In this document: positions 34,830 through 47,626 of the stretch, in pieces
Numbering within the stretch: the first letter of the stretch is position 1
Layout: every line of letters starts with the position of its first letter
NCBI GenBank assembly: GCA_018697195.1
Contig: CM031857.1
Span: forward strand, 63,122,069 to 63,186,068
DNA: 64,000 nt
Origin: Certhia americana
Taxonomy: Eukaryota; Chordata; Aves; Passeriformes; Certhiidae
Direction: 5' to 3'
Program-made: the position numbers and the translations under genes
The notes under the pieces: model-generated
Told to the model about the DNA's origin: nothing
Database searches by the model: none
The model's input: only the letters and a program-made list of their open reading frames with translations

Positions 34830-37800
34830 TATTGAAAATTATTTTCTTTTCTAGACTGTGCCAATTCTAGAGCAATCCTCCTCTCCAGGCCTGTTTCCAG
34901 ACACTTTATGAAGTCCAGCTTGACTTAATGATTCCAGCTGATAAGAGAATGCAAATAGTTAACTCTTACATCATTATTCAAGGTGGTGTTCAGTGAAGGG
35001 AATGAAGGTACCGCTTCTTCTGTCAGGCCATATTTTCAGAGGCATGCCCATAGAAAAAAGCTCTTGAGCTCTGCAAGCAGTAGAAAGCTCAGGTTTACTG
35101 CTCAACAAAATATAGCACAGTCTATCGAACTTATTGCTACCAAGTATGGCATACACTCAGGAGGAGGCAATAAATTGGATGGATGGCTGATGCTAATTCA
35201 GGCAGGATTATCTCAGAAATTATGCCATATTCTCCTACTCCACTTTCAAGATGAAGTCTCAAGCCATCACTGAGGTAGGCTGTACAGACAGAGAAAGGTT
35301 GTTTTTGATTGTTTAGAAACTGCCCATGAGAAATATATTCTTCAAGGAAAAAAGAGGGTTTCTCACAGGAATTTGTGAGCACAGTAACATACTCTGTCCA
35401 GTATGGGTACCCTGCATCTACCAGGAAAGCCTGACTTCCTACTGTCTTGATCATTTTGTAGTGATCTGTACCTGGAAAAATAAGCATAAAATGATGTTTT
35501 CTTCTAGTTCAGTAATATTTTTGCACTTACATTACACCATGGTAAACAATTACACACTTTGCAAGACAATGAAAGGTGTGAAAGGCATTACTTTTTACCT
35601 ACCCTTTACTGTTTCTCTAAACATTTTCTCTAAAAATGATGCCAACTGCCTGCAGTAAGAGTCACTTGTCTTCATGCAAGAATTTCAAAGCATTTTTCAA
35701 CCAACTAATTTCCACTACCTTCACTCACAACAAAATAATCCCATCCTATATTAGGATATATAGTGAAGCAAAGCAAGCCACCAAAAATTTTCCCAAAGGT
35801 CAAAGTCAACTGAAGAAACTCTTATGTCTCCAACAGATCTTATTCCCAATCCCCTGCCCAAACTCTTATGTCACACACACACTTTGTAATTGTGTTGTCC
35901 ATAAAGGCCCTAATTTCTTTTTCTATGTATTGAGGTAGCTCCATCTCTCCTTTTCCTTTTCTGCAGGCCACAGAAAGGACTCACTAATCCTCCTCTCATA
36001 CAAGTGCCTGTTTTTCTGACATGCTGATGTTCATGTAGATGTGGGTTTGCACTTCTTCCCTTTTCCTCATACTGGGTGAAGCTTAAGTTATCATTATGTT
36101 GAATGATAGGATAAACACAAAAGCAGAAAGAAATAAACAAGATAAAAAAGAACAAGATAAGCAACAGCAAGTTGCTTCTTTCACAAATCTCCTCAACTGA
36201 TGGTGCTGGGCTGTGACAAATCAGGCTCGTATAGGTTCTGTCATAAGCTAGCAAAAAGAGTACAACTTTTAAAGGTCATTCTGGTTTTCAAAACTCTGCA
36301 TTAAAACAAGATGTTGCCTTTAATTGCATTTTAAGGGCAAATAATTGTGTTCTTCCCTTTTTTAAGTGCTGGCATGAGTCACGTCCTTGTGCAATATGGT
36401 TGCCACTCTTAGGGTAGCTAAATTTCACAAAATCAGAAACACCAGTTAAGAAAGCAGCAGCACTTCTGTTATGAGATGTTGCCATTTGTCTCTTACAGGG
36501 ACCAATCAGACCATGCTTTCTCTAAGAAACCAGTCAAAATCTCCAATCCTTTTCAGAGAAAAGGTGATGCTTAGCTTTCAGACAAGTTTATATTCAGCTA
36601 CATGTGAATTAAGAACTTACCAATGCACAATTACCCCTGCTGTAAATGCCTCCCCAGCAGGTATTTCTTTTTAAATGACATTAATTGTTACACTCAAGTA
36701 TGGAACTAGGTAATCATATCACAGGTTACGTAATTTCATCATAAAACTCCTCCCTAAGCACATGGTATACATGGCTTACAAAGTGATTTTAAAGCATAAT
36801 TTCAATGTTTTAGCAGTAAGTGCAGACTAAAAAAGGTTTAAGTATTTTCTGTATGTCCCATGGGAACTTCGAGAATTTTCTCCTCTAAGTGACTTCAGCA
36901 GACAACCATTTTTCTTTTCTCAATGTCATTTATTACAATAAACTAGTGCTTGCTTATCATAACTGTTCCATGTGCATCATAAAGATGTGATGATCTGTGT
37001 CCTTACGTCCCTTCCACACTTCCTCTTCCACCAACCTGCCAGCATCAGGAAATTCAAAGCATAACAAAGTGTCAAAACACTTAACATCAAAACCATTTTG
37101 CAATGACCTTACTATTTTCTTCAGAAACAATGAACATTACCAAGTCAACACTGTGAGAGAGAGAGCTGAACTGGATCTCAGGATAGCACAATAAAAGTAC
37201 CATGGTGAGATGTGTGTGCAATCAGCCATACAGGGACTTAAACTAGAAGTGGTCTTATTATGCAAACAGTAGTCTCTGGTATGCAAATAAATATAAACAA
37301 AGCAAAACACGGGACTCTTGAATAACACCAGCTGCTGCTGGCAGTCAGGAAATCATTTCTTACAATCACTTATAAATAAACATACACACCCACTCTAAAC
37401 ATGATTGTCACATATACACCTAAAGTGATAGCAGTTATGACAGGAATGCTTTTAAAATCCAAAAGTCTACAACAACTTGTGGCCCTCTAATAGCACACAG
37501 TCTAGTTAATCTCCCTGTCTTGCCACTGGGCCATCACCACCAACACAGCTATATAGGGTTTCAGGCTTTCATTAGGGTTGAAGAATTTAATTGCATAAGC
37601 CAGTTTACAAAAGCAGAGTAACCTAAAATACAAAGGAGTAAAGTTGAAGCAGAGGACAGACACAAAGGACAGACAAAGGATGGAAAGTGCAGGTCTGAAG
37701 ACTTACTATCATCCTTCATTTACTTTTCTCCCTGACCCCCTACTAAAAATCAAGAAGAGAGGAATACATGTAGTTTGAGAACAGCCAGGAGCCAGTACCA

Positions 37801-39493
37801 AAGAAGAGACTGAGTCCCCTTTTGTTTTAGAGTTCTTGCAGCAGCAATACTGAATCTGCATTACAATGCTTTGCCTCTGGGCAGCAGCAATACCATAGTA
37901 TACTATGTAACTATAAATGTTTAATCACTGCCTATGATCTCAGCACAGACCACCAGTTTCATTTTGTGAGCATGGGCCAAGCTGTGCAGAAATATCCTAA
38001 ATCAAGGTTTAACAGCATCGGTTAGAAATTATTCTGGCTGTGAATCCTCTTATCTCCTCTTATTCTTACTATCCAGCTCTGAAGGCAGACTGCTTTTCCA
38101 GCACAACTGTTTTACCTAAGATGCACCCCACAATGCAGAGCACGTAGACAAGCAAATTAACTCCCAGTCACTTTAATGCTATGTAGATTCCAGTGATATC
38201 ACACTCATACAAGCTACAAAGCCAGCTGTCTGTTTTGTCTGTAGATTAGAAGTCATAGTAGGACCCAGAAAAAGTGAGAAAATGAGGCTGATCAATTTCA
38301 TTTCAATAACGGTGGTTTGCATAAAAAGAGGCTTTCTAGTAAGTAAAAAAAGAGACTTCCTTATTCACTGGAAGAAAAGGAAAAAACTGGAAACAAGGCA
38401 GGATATAATGGGAAGGTCCATTGTATGATACGTTAAACTAATATTCAGACCCCTGGGGCATAAATATGTAGCAAACTGACATTCAACATCCTGTAGGCTA
38501 ATTATGAGCAACTGCACTAGAAATCCTGAGTGAACTATTCACCTTCTTCATTGACAGAAATGCACTGGCATAACCTGACTTTAATAAAGGATTGATATCT
38601 CCAGCATCATGTTTTAATGAATTCTGATTTGATATTAGTAACAGCTTGTCCCATATTAGTGTACTGGTGACGGCCTCCTACAGTTTCTCTTTGAAAATGA
38701 AATTAAATTAGGATCACAGAACAACAGATTTTGTAAACTCTAGTGAATAATCTAAAAGACTGGCACCAATCTATAAGAAATCTATAGGACATTAATACAA
38801 GGATAATTTTGTGGCTCAGAAGTTAAATAATTAAGTTTGTGCCTGTGGAATGTGTTCTAGGGATTAATGTGTGTCTATATTTTAGACAGTTAACTGGATT
38901 TGTAAAATATAACAAAACTTCACAGCCCTTAATCAGGTAATGCTATTTTCTTCGTACTTCCGTGGCTGATTGGATGTATGCGTGCATTTTGTGCAGTTGT
39001 TTTAGTAGTCATTTATTTGTTTCACCTGAGTTTGGATAACATACCTCTGAGCAACCATTGCATGATATTTTGAAAATTACTGCATCATGAAGTCCCATTG
39101 CTTCAACTGAGGCTACAATCTAGTTTTCAGAAGTTACCTTTTAGTTGCTCCCATAAACATGTACCACAGATCTGATCAGCTGCTTTCGCACAAGAAACTT
39201 CTTCATTTTAATGAATTTGTGATTCTTTGCTATATATGGTTTTCCACTCTAGCAAAATGGATTTGCAAGAGGTTGTACTGGTAGAGGGCACAATTATCCC
39301 TTCTCCAAACTAACAAGAGAAAGCCACTCAGGTACCTTGTATGTAGAATTACTATCTTTAAATATTTCCAGTACAATGCAGGTTTTGTACTGGTTTACTC
39401 CACTAATTTTTTATCCTATATTCCAGAAAACAGTTTGAGATTTATACATTGCCCTTTGTCTATTACATTAGTAATTCTATCTTCCCTTTCAAA
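34830..39493. other. Non-coding stretch, nothing recognised
   Basis: AT-rich, apparently single-copy. Open frames reach 116 codons (minus, 35137-35487) and 114 codons (minus, 35910-36254) without recognisable domains. No repeat family was seen. Confidence 0.55.
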
Positions 39494-39558
39494 TTAAAAA
39501 AATACAAAAAAATCCCAAACCAAACAAACAAATAAACAATAAAACCCACCCACCCCCT
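39494..39558. repeat. A/C-rich CAAA/CCAAA tract
   Basis: 'ttaaaaaaatacaaaaaaat' is followed by 'cccaaaccaaacaaacaaat' and 'aaaacccacccaccccc'. It is the same class as the other A/C tracts. The nearest LTR is more than 4 kb away. Confidence 0.88.
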
Positions 39559-40167
39559 GATTAGATACAGGCCTTCTTACCTCTTATTTTCAAAGATTAA
39601 AACATAAATCTTTGTGGAATCAGTAAGAAAACCATGCAATGTTTTTCTGCTTTCAAACATCATGTATCTTGTATAACAGGTCAAGCTTTTAACTTAATTC
39701 TACACTCTGCTCACTGTAACAAGACAAAAAGACTGGGGCCCAGATTCCAGCTCCAAAAATACCATGTGAGGCATTTTGGAAGCCCACTCTTCTCACCTCT
39801 TCCCTCCACTGAAAGCAAGGGGCATACCTGTTTTGATATTGTTGTTGTGAAGTGCTCATTAAATTATTGCTCATAGCAGGGGGCAAGGATACTTTTGACT
39901 AAATCTGTTAGCCAGTCTCCTGCAGTGACTCTCCTCTGGATTCCCCAGCAGGCATCTCTTTGATGTGCTTATAATAAGTGGAATACAACTGGGAGAAATC
40001 AGAAAAGGCAATGTTGACAACTGTCATAGCAGGTTACAGCTTGAATGGCAACAGAGCAGAAGGTCTCTTTCTCTGTTGCTCTCATACCTCAGATCTCCTT
40101 AGCATCATTTCTGGTAGGCATCCAATCTCCATTAGCAAGAGTTTCTGGAAAATTGCATTTCCTCCTA

Positions 40168-40170
<3 letters not shown>
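39559..40170. other. Non-coding stretch, nothing recognised
   Basis: Contains frames of 80-91 codons with no known similarity. Ends at the TC microsatellite. Confidence 0.5.

Positions 40171-40200
<30 letters not shown>
40171..40200. repeat. (TC)15 microsatellite
   Basis: Fifteen perfect TC dinucleotides. It produces a Ser/Leu run in an otherwise random 91-codon frame (39978-40253). Confidence 0.98.
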
Positions 40201-40205
<5 letters not shown>

Positions 40206-40379
40206 GCTGTAAATGTAATGCACTGTTCCAGGCCACCAGGTCTTCTAGATTAAATGATTTTGCAACTCTAACAGCATATCCACCATGATAGGCAAAGTGC
40301 CAAGATATAATTGGTGATACATAACAGAAATTACAAGCAATATTAATGGAGGATATATTTCAAGAAAAGAACTATTTTC

Positions 40380-40800
40380 ATTCCATAAGCATTTTTATGC
40401 CATTAGGTAAAGGGCGAAAAAGTTAATGCTACTAAATATGGTATAATTCCTCAGCAACCATTTTTATCTGATGAATGCTATATATTTATGCCATACTGCA
40501 AATTGCTTCATAAATTATCTCATTCTGTCAGAACTGTAAAATTTGGAATATATGACAGCTTTAAAATATTGACTAATAGCTGATAGTTTTGCATACTGCT
40601 TCATATATTGTGAAAGCACTTTTTTTTTAAATAAAACTTTTTATGCATTAAAATACACATGCAGACTAATTTAATTGATAATAGTAACTGTGAATTCCCC
40701 TGAAGACAGGAAAATTATATCTCATCCCTGTTCCAAGCATTTCAATATCTAATAATGCTCTCAGCTCTTATTAACATATTCTTTTGCAATATCAACCTTT
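40380..40800. other. Candidate conserved non-coding element
   Basis: A repeat-free AT-rich block with dense TAAT/ATTA-type words ('taatttaattgataatagta', 'tctaataatgctctcagctc', 'tatgcattaaaata'), 'gatgaatgctatatatttat' and no open frame. It reads like a developmental conserved element. No alignment could be run. Confidence 0.25.
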
Positions 40801-40930
40801 AAGACGAAGGCTTAAAACCCTTAAAGGCTTAAAACTTAAAAAAAGTTAAGACACATAACAAAAGCTGTCTGAAGGCAAAATACAAAAACCAAAGAAATCA
40901 AAGAATGAAAAGTTAAAGAAAAACAAATTT

Positions 40931-40958
40931 CACACACACACACACACCCCCCCCCCCC
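40931..40958. repeat. Compound (CA)8 C12 repeat
   Basis: Eight CA units pass directly into twelve C residues. The minus strand is G12(TG)8, a likely slippage and sequencing hot spot. Confidence 0.95.
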
Positions 40959-41069
40959 AGAGTCTAATGAGATGAAAGGCAAAAGGTGCTTGATTTGAGA
41001 TTTCACTTTTTCAAATAAGTCTAGAAAATTCCTGTTATAGCTGAGGCTGATGCTACACAATCCAATTGG

Positions 41070-41104
41070 TTTTAAGGAATCCTAATTTCTATGATCCTAT
41101 GAAA
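41070..41104 (+). mobile_element. Possible CR1 3'-tail remnant
   Basis: 'ttttaaggaatcctaatttc' followed by 'tatgatcctatga' resembles the CR1 terminus (a TTTAAGG block followed by two ATTCTATGA-type octamers), but only about 35 bp match and substitutions are many. Confidence 0.35.
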
Positions 41105-42588
41105 AATACCCATCATGTTAGTAGGAATTAAAGCATTTCTGACTGAAGAATGCCAAAATGTAAGCTGCTACTGAGCAGTAGTAGATCATTGTGTTCTTGT
41201 TCTGAATGACAATTTGGTGCATGTGTGAGACAAGCCTGAGGCCTAACCAGGACTTCCCACAGAGAGAGGAGGAACAGGCAGCACGGTATAAGCCTCACAG
41301 CAACACTTTCAAGTGCTGTATTTTAAAAATAAATCTCAGACTGTATGTGGTAGAGAGGACATAGGGACAGAAGAAATTAACCCTCCAAAGGGCAATGTTA
41401 AGTTTCCACTTTTCAAAACCTTTCTGAAATCTATCATTTATGGGGTAAGTGAAGAACAAATTGATAAACAATTGATAAACAAAAACATACTAGTGATGAA
41501 ATCAAAGCACTGTTAAACTGCGTAAGGGTTTGTGCCAAATTTGAAGAGTATGAGCAGTTTCAATCGTTTCCATAAGTATGAATAATGACAAACAATATAG
41601 GGATTCAATTTAACTCAACATATGCAAACATAGAGAGTGTCATATTCTCAGACATTGGGAAATGATTCGAAATGAGATGTCACATATTCTTTGAAGTCAC
41701 TCCCATTAATAGACCATTGGGTTATTGTCACTGGCCTTAAAAGTTAACTGCCACACTATTTAATTGAGAATTCCAAGGTAATCTAAGTTTTCCTATCATG
41801 TTCCTGTCTATGAAACCAGTGCAAAAGCTATTTTAAGCTTGTCCATGTGTGGGAGATCACTGATCCTGAAAAAATCACCTCACTGAATTTTTTTTTTTTA
41901 ATTAATTCTCAAAACCAACTGAAACAACTCAAAACAAAAAAGCACAAAATACAGTTATAAAGCAACAGTACTTATCATCTTGACTAGGGCCTAGGGATTA
42001 GAACTTCTACATGCTTGTGTAGGTTCTCAGTATGCACCAACAGAATCTCCTCCGTGCCCACAATTCTATCTCCATCTGTCTGTACTGCACACAGCTACTG
42101 ACTTACACACTTGCCAGATGAGCACTTGGAGGCACATCTCAAACTTTTGACACAATGTTATGCATTGCAAAAGTTGCCAGAGATAAAAGACTCAGTAATC
42201 AAATCCACAGAAATTATAAGGAAGAGGAATTGAAAGTCAAAAGATCTCTGACTTTGAATGCAGGTGATATTGGACTCATATACAATTGTCTTTCCAAAAT
42301 CTGATGTAACATGGATGCCTCCAGCTTCCCTTAGAGCAACAAAGGTATGCTATTTCTCTACCTGTACAACAAGCATTCCATAAGCATCGCTAAGAAAAAT
42401 GCCTCTGATTATTTACTCCAGAAAGATGCAAGTCAGGTGAGACCCCGCCTGTCCATTCTGTGTCAGTGTATAGCCTTGAAAGACTCTACAAGCAAATAGC
42501 CTACTGGAAATCTGTTGAATTACAGTGATATTTGTTTCCTAAGCATCTCCTTAAATCTCCTATTATGTTCCAAAATGTTTTCCTGGAG

Positions 42589-42612
42589 AAAACAACAACA
42601 ACAACAACAAAA
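42589..42612. repeat. (AAC)n microsatellite
   Basis: Seven AAC units between 'ggaga' and 'aattatc'. Confidence 0.95.
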
Positions 42613-42724
42613 TTATCAAGATACTCCTTCTATTTTTACTCTCAATGAAAAGTAAAATCAAACAAGGCCTTAGCTGACTTCAAAGCCAGCTTTTCTTTTT
42701 TGACTTGTCCCAGAAGAAAAATAG

Positions 42725-42762
42725 GAAAAAAAAAAAAAAAACAAAAAGAAAAAAAAAAAAAA
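42725..42762. repeat. A-rich tract
   Basis: Two long A runs joined by 'caaaaag', following 'ataggaa'. No retroposon body was recognised. Confidence 0.9.
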
Positions 42763-43220
42763 GACAATTCATATTTAGTAAAAGTGATTCAAATATGACA
42801 TAAGAAATGTAGATTGGCAAAACTATAATTTTTAGTGATTCTTTTTTTGCATAAAAATGTATATAGCACTGAAGCAGAATATCAGAACCTAAAATCAGCT
42901 ATCAGCACGAGCTTAGACTAAAAAGCTGGAAAAGAAGTCAGGACAAAAGAAATTAATTTTTTTTTTTTTTTTTTTTAAAAATAGCAACTAACCTTAAAAA
43001 CCACACGTGATTATGCTTTTAAATTTTTAAAATTGCATAGGTATAGTCACAGCCACTTTCTTAACAGCTTCAGTGGCCTAAGGTTTAAGCATTACACAGA
43101 AATTCTAGCAGAAGTCTAGCAGAAAGGACTGTCTGAATGCTCCTTTATCAATTTAAGAAGAGAACCTTCCAAAACACCTCCACTGGTTCGTTTAAGTTAA
43201 GATTGCTGGTTTTCTGTTGT

Positions 43221-43455
43221 GGAATCTTAGAATCACAGAATGGTTTAGGTTGGAAGGGACCTTAAAGATCATCTATTTCCAACCCCACAGCTGTGGGCAG
43301 GGACACCTCCCACTAGACCATGCCAGCCTGGCCTTGAACACTTTAAGGGATGGGGCATCCACAGCTTCTCTGGCCAACCTGTTCCAATTCCTCACCACCC
43401 CCACAGCAAAGTATTTCTTCCTAGCATCCAACCTAAGCTTACAGTAGTTTTCCAG
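43221..43455 (-). mobile_element. CR1 3'-end fragment with ORF2 C-terminus
   Basis: Read on the plus strand it starts 'cttagaatcacagaatggtt' then 'taggttggaagggacctt', the reverse complement of the avian CR1 tail. Further in, the minus strand encodes the last part of CR1 ORF2 in a frame at 43273-43461. That frame includes 'RLDARKKYFAVGVVRNWNRL' and 'EAVDAPSLKVFKARL', the conserved C-terminal block of the family. The frame is open over this fragment and close to consensus, so the copy is moderately young. It is 5'-truncated to about 235 bp. Confidence 0.93.
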
Positions 43456-44099
43456 TGACACTTAGAACCACAAAAATTCCTGCAGGTGAAAGAATAAACT
43501 CTCAATATGTGTGACAAAGATAAAAATGACAATATTTTAGGAAAAAAGGTGAGAGAGGAGAAAAAAGAGTAAGGTTGCTTTTACAGCAGCAATGATTTGG
43601 AAGGTTGTGACATGCATGAAAATCAAAACAGTTTCACTAATGCAAGTCAAGGACTGATCTATAACGATTGGAATTTTTATGAGCTGTTATTCAAACACAA
43701 ACAACAAACAAAAGTCCCCCAAATTTAAAAATAACAAATCTAGCTCTAGTTTTCAAGATCTTGCCCAATTTTAGGAAATATTATATCAGCATGTACAAAA
43801 AAATATTTCAGTACCTTTAGCTGAGTAACTTTGTGATCTGTTCAAGGTAAAGCGTTTGCTGTTGGATGTGTTCTTTTCCAATTAGCTAGAAATTGTTTCT
43901 GCAATTTGGCCTTGCCAGCAGGTAGATGTCCTGAATTTTGAGTTAGTATGAAATGTATCTTTTGCAAATTCTTTCTGTAAATACATGACCTCTAGCATTT
44001 TATGAATATTTACCTCTTAGATAATGATTTTACCCATTTGAAGTATTTACCTAGTTCTCTCAGAATCAGCCAAACTTATAGCAGAAAGCTAAATCCAAC
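43456..44099. other. Non-coding stretch, nothing recognised
   Basis: AT-rich sequence between two CR1 pieces. It contains a short 'caaacaacaaacaaaag' run near 43698 and no gene. Confidence 0.5.
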
Positions 44100-44160
44100 A
44101 GACAGCTGGATTAGATCGCCCTTGTGTGTCCCTTCAAACTGAACCATTCGATTCTGTTTA
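44100..44160 (+). mobile_element. CR1 3'-tail remnant
   Basis: 'cagctggattagatcgccct', then 'gtgtgtcccttcaaactgaa' and 'ccattcgattctgttt', follow the CR1 terminus (a GGATTAGATGATC block, GGTCCCTTCCAAC, ACCATTCTATGATTCTATG) with substitutions. About 60 bp, plus orientation. Confidence 0.65.
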
Positions 44161-44300
44161 TTTTCAAATGATAATAGCATTAATAGCCATTAGTGCAGAC
44201 ACAACATTAATATTGCTTATCAATGAGCATACACAATAGGTGCTGATCATAAGATAATCAAGCCCCAGTTTTGCATGTTCCAAAACTTAGCAATTTAAGC
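44161..44300. other. Candidate conserved non-coding element
   Basis: 'aaatgataatagcattaata' then 'gccattagtgcagac', 'aacattaatattgcttatca' and 'gataatcaagcc' are packed homeodomain-like and GATA-like words without any repeat signature. It lies directly after the CR1 tail. Confidence 0.25.
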
Positions 44301-47300
44301 ATATACATATGCTATTGTCAAATAGGATGAAAGACCTTTGGAAGTTTAGCTCTGGTATTTTTATTAGGCTCTCAGAATAATATCAAGAACTTATATAATA
44401 ATCCAAATCATACTTTGCAGTATTTCCATTAAAGTCACTGAGACCACTTTTGTTCACAATCAGAGGCAAAAGAAAATATATGTTGAAAATTAAATGCATA
44501 TTTGCCGCTATACTAGAAGTTCAAGTGGTTTTTGTTCTTTAATAGGTAAAGAAAATACTTTTTATGATAAAAAGTAGATGTCCTGGTATAAAACTACAAT
44601 TTTAAAGACATCATCTCAGCTGCTGTGCAACCCTGAAAGTGTTCACTTTACACAGCTGGGGCAGAACCTTCATTTTAGAAATCATTAGTTGTTCCCAGAT
44701 CTCACCTCAAGATTTGATTATTTAGCAACTTACCTACCAGGTTTTGGGACAACATACTTGAACTCTGTTTTTCTCTTACTCATTACTAGGCTGCCTGAAT
44801 ACTCATTCTAGTAACAACATGCACCAACACTGAATACAATGCACTACTCTATATCAAGCCCTGCAAAGAGAAATTACTGCTTTAAAGGTAATACTACTCT
44901 TCTGAAAGGTACAGCATTTTTGTTCACTGTGCTGTTACATGTTTATTTGCTTTGCCAGTCTTTAGAGACTAAGTCACTCAGTGGATGAAATGGCATGAGT
45001 TTCATAGTAAGGAGAACTATAAAAATAGTCTAAGCTATAATTTAAATGCAAGGCATTAAAATGTATATGTTGCTCTATATAATGCAAATACACATTAATC
45101 TTAGCAAGCATTATGTTTTGATGCATAAACCGCAGAGTGATCAATGGGACACAAATGGAAAAGTGAATATGACTTTGGAAAAGGAGAAAATAAAAAGGAA
45201 TTTGCCTCATATTTATGCAAGAATAAAGCTCTCTGATTTAAATAAAAAATGTAATAATGATTCCTACTTTTATTATAGCTAAAAAGACTTTATTTCTCCT
45301 TACTGTTTTACTGAAGTGAAAAAGGACTTTCCTATTTTTAATAATCTCATTTGGGTAAATTAGAGGATTAACTGAAAAACCAGATAAGATACAGTGAGCT
45401 CAATTTGTTTAATAGGAATATTCTTTTTTAAAAATCTTTCTCTCATCTATTTAACAATGATATATATAAGGCAGAGAAAAAGTAAGAATCACTTTTACTT
45501 CACAGATGTGAAATTAATTACAGAGATAAGTGAGCTACCAATGGTTATTCAAAATCCTTTAAGAAGTTAAGAGCCTGAGCACCAGATCTCAGCTCAGTGC
45601 TTTATCACAGCATATAATTTTTTAGTGGCACAGCATCATATCTCTTTTACAATTAAAAAAAATACATGCTTACAGCCATTTCTAAATACACAACCTTTTT
45701 TATTGGGAAGCAAACAAAAAAAAAAAAAAAAACTAACTCACAAGCAAATATCAGCAGAAATAAGAACAATTTTTCTGTGTAAATCATAAACACATGATCT
45801 TTCTTCTCTTGAGAAATTTACGGGCTATCAACACAATTTTGACCACAGGCATGGAAAGTCTCACAAATTAAGTGCTACTTAATCCTACTTGCTTATTCAA
45901 AATGCTGGATGTAAGCTCTCACTGAGCTTATGGGATGCATTTTAGACACACAGATAGAATCCAAGGGATTAGACACAAAACTTAGACTGGCATGGGGTAT
46001 ACAGAAAGGAAGTACTATGCTGTGAAAAGTATACCAATTCAAAAAGGATGAAGCTTACAAGGAATGGCAAAGCTTCTTTGTCACTCACATTTATGAGAGC
46101 TTGAGGCATATTTAACTCTGCATCACATTAGACAGATACAAGTCCTCTACTGATCCTCATCACTGGACACACATTCCCTTGGTTGTCCATGACAAGCCTT
46201 TTGCTTTCAGCACCACTGTGCATTTGATCTCTGTTTCATAATGGATAAAAAAGACCATGCTAGAATAAGCAAACAAGGTCAGTGATTTCTGTTTGAGCCT
46301 TTTATGTGTATACATTGTCTAAGCCCACCAGCTGTATAGCAACACGATATGCTTTCATATGGATCAAGGCAGAAGAGTATCAGTTGTGCTCCAAGATCCC
46401 TGTAGATTGGGATCAAATCCATAGGTCAAGGAAAAGAAACCTTGGCTGCTCAGAGGCATCTGAGGGGAGTATGCTGTTCCCAGGGGAACTATGCCTAGCA
46501 GGCTATAGCAAGCAAAGCCTGGTGAAGTATTACTGCTCAGCTACAGTTAAGTTCTCTTTTCAAGTGAAAATACAATAAAAACAAACCCCAAAACCAACCA
46601 CAAAAATGTCTCACACAGCTAACATTGGACCTGCATTCAGAAATAGTTTCACCCTGCACTTCTTTGGTGTTTCTATTAGCATGGTCCCTTGCCATGGGAT
46701 AGGAGGTGTTCAGTGCAGGAACTCCTGAACAGGTTTCATTCTTTGACCAGAGGCTCTGCACCCATTTTCAATAACTGCAATTCAGTGTGTGACAAGGAGA
46801 AAATTGTTAAGAAATTATACTATGTCTTCTTATTAGCAGCTACTCCAAAGCATGAAGAAAAAGCTGCAAATTTGAACTTAAATCTTCCATGGGGAAGCCT
46901 GATGCCTTATCACCGAATCACTGCTTTAGCTTCCCTTCTAATGAATTCACTTTTGAGACTTTGAGAATAAAGGTACACATATCGGATGCACTGTTCTCTC
47001 TTTATTAAGCAAAAAAGATCTTGTTTCATCCTTAATTGTATTTCCCTCAAACAGGAGGAAGAAATAATTCAAACCAAACCTAATCCAAATATCTTTTAAC
47101 CCTGATATTAAGAGTTCAAAATCCAGGCAACATATTTTAGTGTTGATTGGTTATCTACTACAACTGCAACCACAATCTGCCTTCACAAAAACTCAGGGGA
47201 AAAAAAAAATTCAAATTAATATACAGCAGTTAAAACACAGCTGAAGAATACTAAGCTAAAGGAAAATAAAGATTAAGAAAAACCCTATTTGTTTGTCTAC

Positions 47301-47524
47301 TACAGGCCTTTCTAAATCAAACTTGTTCCTATTATGAAAAGGAATGCATTGTAGCATAAACCCATGAAGTACTTCCATTTGTATGATAGTACAGGTAAAG
47401 CATTAGAAATCAGTAGAAAATAATTTTCTTCCTGAAAAGTAACAAAATAGGCTTTAGTTTGCATTTTAAGAATGGGTACATCTTTGTTCTGAGGGAGAAT
47501 GAAAATGAAGGGAAAACCAAAAGA
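44301..47524. other. Non-coding stretch, nothing recognised
   Basis: AT-rich sequence with an A run at about 45716-45732. Frames of 90-91 codons (46306-46578, 46689-46964) have no recognisable similarity. Confidence 0.55.
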
Positions 47525-47626
47525 AACACAACACCCCCCCCCCAAAAAAAAAAAAACAAACAAAAAAAACAACCCCCCCAAAAACCAAAAAAACAAAACC
47601 CAATCCCTTCCCCCCCCAAAAAAAGA
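47525..47626. repeat. C-run/A-run tract (G-rich on minus strand)
   Basis: C10 (47534-47543), C7 (47573-47579), CCC (47599-47601, 47605-47607) and C8 (47610-47617) are separated by A-rich spacers with CAAA units. The minus strand has matching G runs. It produces glycine/phenylalanine-rich minus frames that are not genes. Confidence 0.93.

Larger units (their letters stand above)
41105..43220. other. Non-coding stretch with A-rich tracts
   Basis: No gene was recognised. It holds (AAC)n at 42589-42612, an A-rich tract at 42725-42762 and a 20-bp T run at 42957-42976. Confidence 0.6.
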
